6,045 nucleotides of DNA, taken from contig DAOVSZ010000177.1 in NCBI GenBank assembly GCA_030627725.1, positions 1 through 6,045 on the forward strand, in the 5' to 3' direction. Within the stretch, counting starts at the first letter, position 1. Each line of letters starts with the position of its first letter. Below the pieces are notes generated by a model. The model did not search any database and was not told where the DNA came from. It saw only the letters and a program-made list of their open reading frames with translations. Below, piece by piece: positions 5,010-6,045 of the stretch. Position numbers and translations under genes: made by a program. This DNA is from Desulfobulbaceae bacterium (GTDB lineage Bacteria > Desulfobacterota > Desulfobulbia > Desulfobulbales > DAOVSZ01).

Positions 5010-6045
5010 CTAAAACAGACACCCCACCTTGTCTTCCACCGCATCCAGAATCGTATTGCCGCACATCAGCTCCTTCATCTTCGCAATGTCTTTTGCCAAA
5101 ACCCGGTCGTGCTTGAGATGCGAGATGGCCTCGCGGATTATTTGATATGCCGCCAGGCTGCCCTCGCCCGGCTTCAGATTGGTAAACATGTCAAGCGCCT
5201 GGGCCGCGCACAAAAGTTCAATGGCAATCACCTCTTCGGCATTCTTGACAATGTCCCGGCATTTCCTGGCCGAAATGGTTCCCATGGAGACATGGTCCTC
5301 CTTATTGGCAGAGGTCGGGATGGAGTCAACCACCGCAGGATGACACAGCACCTTGTTCTCGGACACAAGGGCTGCTGCCGCGTACTGGGCGATCATGAAA
5401 CCGGAGTTCAGGCCACCGTTATCAACCAGAAAGGCAGGCAGCCCGGAGAGCATCGGGTTGACCAGCCGTTCGATCCTCCGTTCGGATATATTGGCTAGTT
5501 CCGCCACCCCCAGGCACAGGTAATCCATGGCCATGGCAACAGGCTGGCCGTGAAAATTGCCGCCTAACAAAAAATCCCCGGTCTCGGCAAAGATGAGCGG
5601 GTTGTTGGTCGAGGAGTTCATCTCAATCTCAATCACCTTCAGGGCATGGCTGATCACATCATGGCTTGCCCCATGCACCTGAGGGGAGCAGCGCAGGGTA
5701 TAGGCGTCCTGAACCCGTTTGCAGTCCTTGTGGGAAGAGACGATTTCACTGTTTCTGATGATCCGGGCCATGCTGGCTGCTGCCCGGGCCTGGCCGGGAT
5801 GAGGCCGAAGCTGCTGGATCCTGGGATCAAACTCGGTCTTTGATCCCATCAGGACCTCAAGGCTCATGGCTGCGGCAATATTAGAAAGCCTGTACAGGCG
5901 TATACTGTCAGAGACCGCAAGCGCGCCGATCGAGGTCATTGCCTGGGTGACCTCGATCCACCGCTGCCCTAGTTCTGTCAAATGCTTAAAAGGAGAAAGG
6001 CCGCACTTCGTCAATGCCGTCCTTCCCGAAACCCGTCGCTTGCCG
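5010..6045 (-). CDS. HAL/PAL-family ammonia-lyase-like protein, C-terminal 344 codons, cut by the right edge
   Basis: Partial: the frame is open to the window edge, and family members are about 500 residues, so roughly 150-170 N-terminal residues are missing. The TTG at 6012-6014 is internal, because family-like sequence continues upstream (GKRRVSGRTAL). Seen and matched to Pseudomonas HutH: VQDAYTLRC (HutH Tyr280, Arg283), GGNFHGQPVAM (Phe329), GGLNSGFMIAQ, SENK, and SANKEDHVSM (Glu414). Spacings between these positions match HutH exactly. The strand holding catalytic Asn195 differs: HutH NGTQ reads EVTQ here (Glu at 5952-5954, Val at 5949-5951), and the preceding residues (ELGQRWI) do not resemble the usual KEGLALI. 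The region has the usual length, so this is substitution, not an indel or frameshift. The Ala-Ser-Gly that forms the MIO cofactor should lie about 20 residues beyond the edge and cannot be judged. Family membership is sure; histidine ammonia-lyase activity is not. No other hut gene is visible. Together with downstream tnaA it suggests amino-acid or related amine breakdown. Confidence 0.85.
   Translation of the reverse strand, partial: GKRRVSGRTALTKCGLSPFKHLTELGQRWIEVTQAMTSIGALAVSDSIRLYRLSNIAAAMSLEVLMGSKTEFDPRIQQLRPHPGQARAAASMARIIRNSEIVSSHKDCKRVQDAYTLRCSPQVHGASHDVISHALKVIEIEMNSSTNNPLIFAETGDFLLGGNFHGQPVAMAMDYLCLGVAELANISERRIERLVNPMLSGLPAFLVDNGGLNSGFMIAQYAAAALVSENKVLCHPAVVDSIPTSANKEDHVSMGTISARKCRDIVKNAEEVIAIELLCAAQALDMFTNLKPGEGSLAAYQIIREAISHLKHDRVLAKDIAKMKELMCGNTILDAVEDKVGCLF

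Noticed and set aside
5940..6044. A pair of compensating frameshifts explaining the missing Asn-Gly motif in the HAL-like gene
   Set aside because: The segment from GLSPF to TQAMT has the same length as in ordinary family members, and I did not see the NGTQ motif in the other frames there. Substitution is the simpler reading.

Overview
The window holds four protein-coding genes in two convergent blocks, with no RNA genes, insertion sequences, phage genes or CRISPR arrays. On the + strand come a long membrane-anchored coiled-coil protein (64-2259) and a cytoplasmic GGDEF-PilZ diguanylate cyclase (2378-3574). On the - strand, read right to left, come a histidine/phenylalanine ammonia-lyase (HAL/PAL) family protein cut by the right edge (5010-6045) and a tryptophanase (3562-4965). 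The two blocks meet tail to tail with a 13-bp overlap of the cyclase and tryptophanase 3' ends.

The organism is a bacterium, probably Gram-negative. A GGDEF protein with this kind of N-terminal helical domain, next to anaerobic-style amino-acid catabolism, reminds me of Desulfobacterota (former Deltaproteobacteria). That is an impression, not a proof, since no taxonomic marker is present. The - strand lyase genes look richer in G+C than the two + strand genes.

Left block: the 731-residue protein has one N-terminal hydrophobic segment and about 660 residues of charged coiled coil. The coil is built from six copies of a repeat of about 112 residues (16 heptads). It ends in a small C-terminal motif resembling helix-extended-helix (SAP or Rho-N-like) nucleic-acid-binding domains. 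I cannot name it. The cyclase behind it has an intact active site (GGEEF), an intact inhibitory site (RxxD) and a C-terminal PilZ domain, so one protein may both make and sense c-di-GMP. The 118-bp gap between these genes carries a perfect 8-bp hairpin and a near-palindrome.

Right block: the two lyase genes are 44 bp apart and probably co-transcribed. The tryptophanase keeps the residues that separate it from tyrosine phenol-lyase. The HAL-like protein matches HutH at four visible active-site positions but has Glu-Val where the near-invariant catalytic Asn-Gly (Asn195-Gly196 of Pseudomonas HutH) should be. Its cofactor-forming Ala-Ser-Gly lies outside the window, so its chemistry is open. This is the most unusual signal here, followed by the architecture of the coiled-coil protein.
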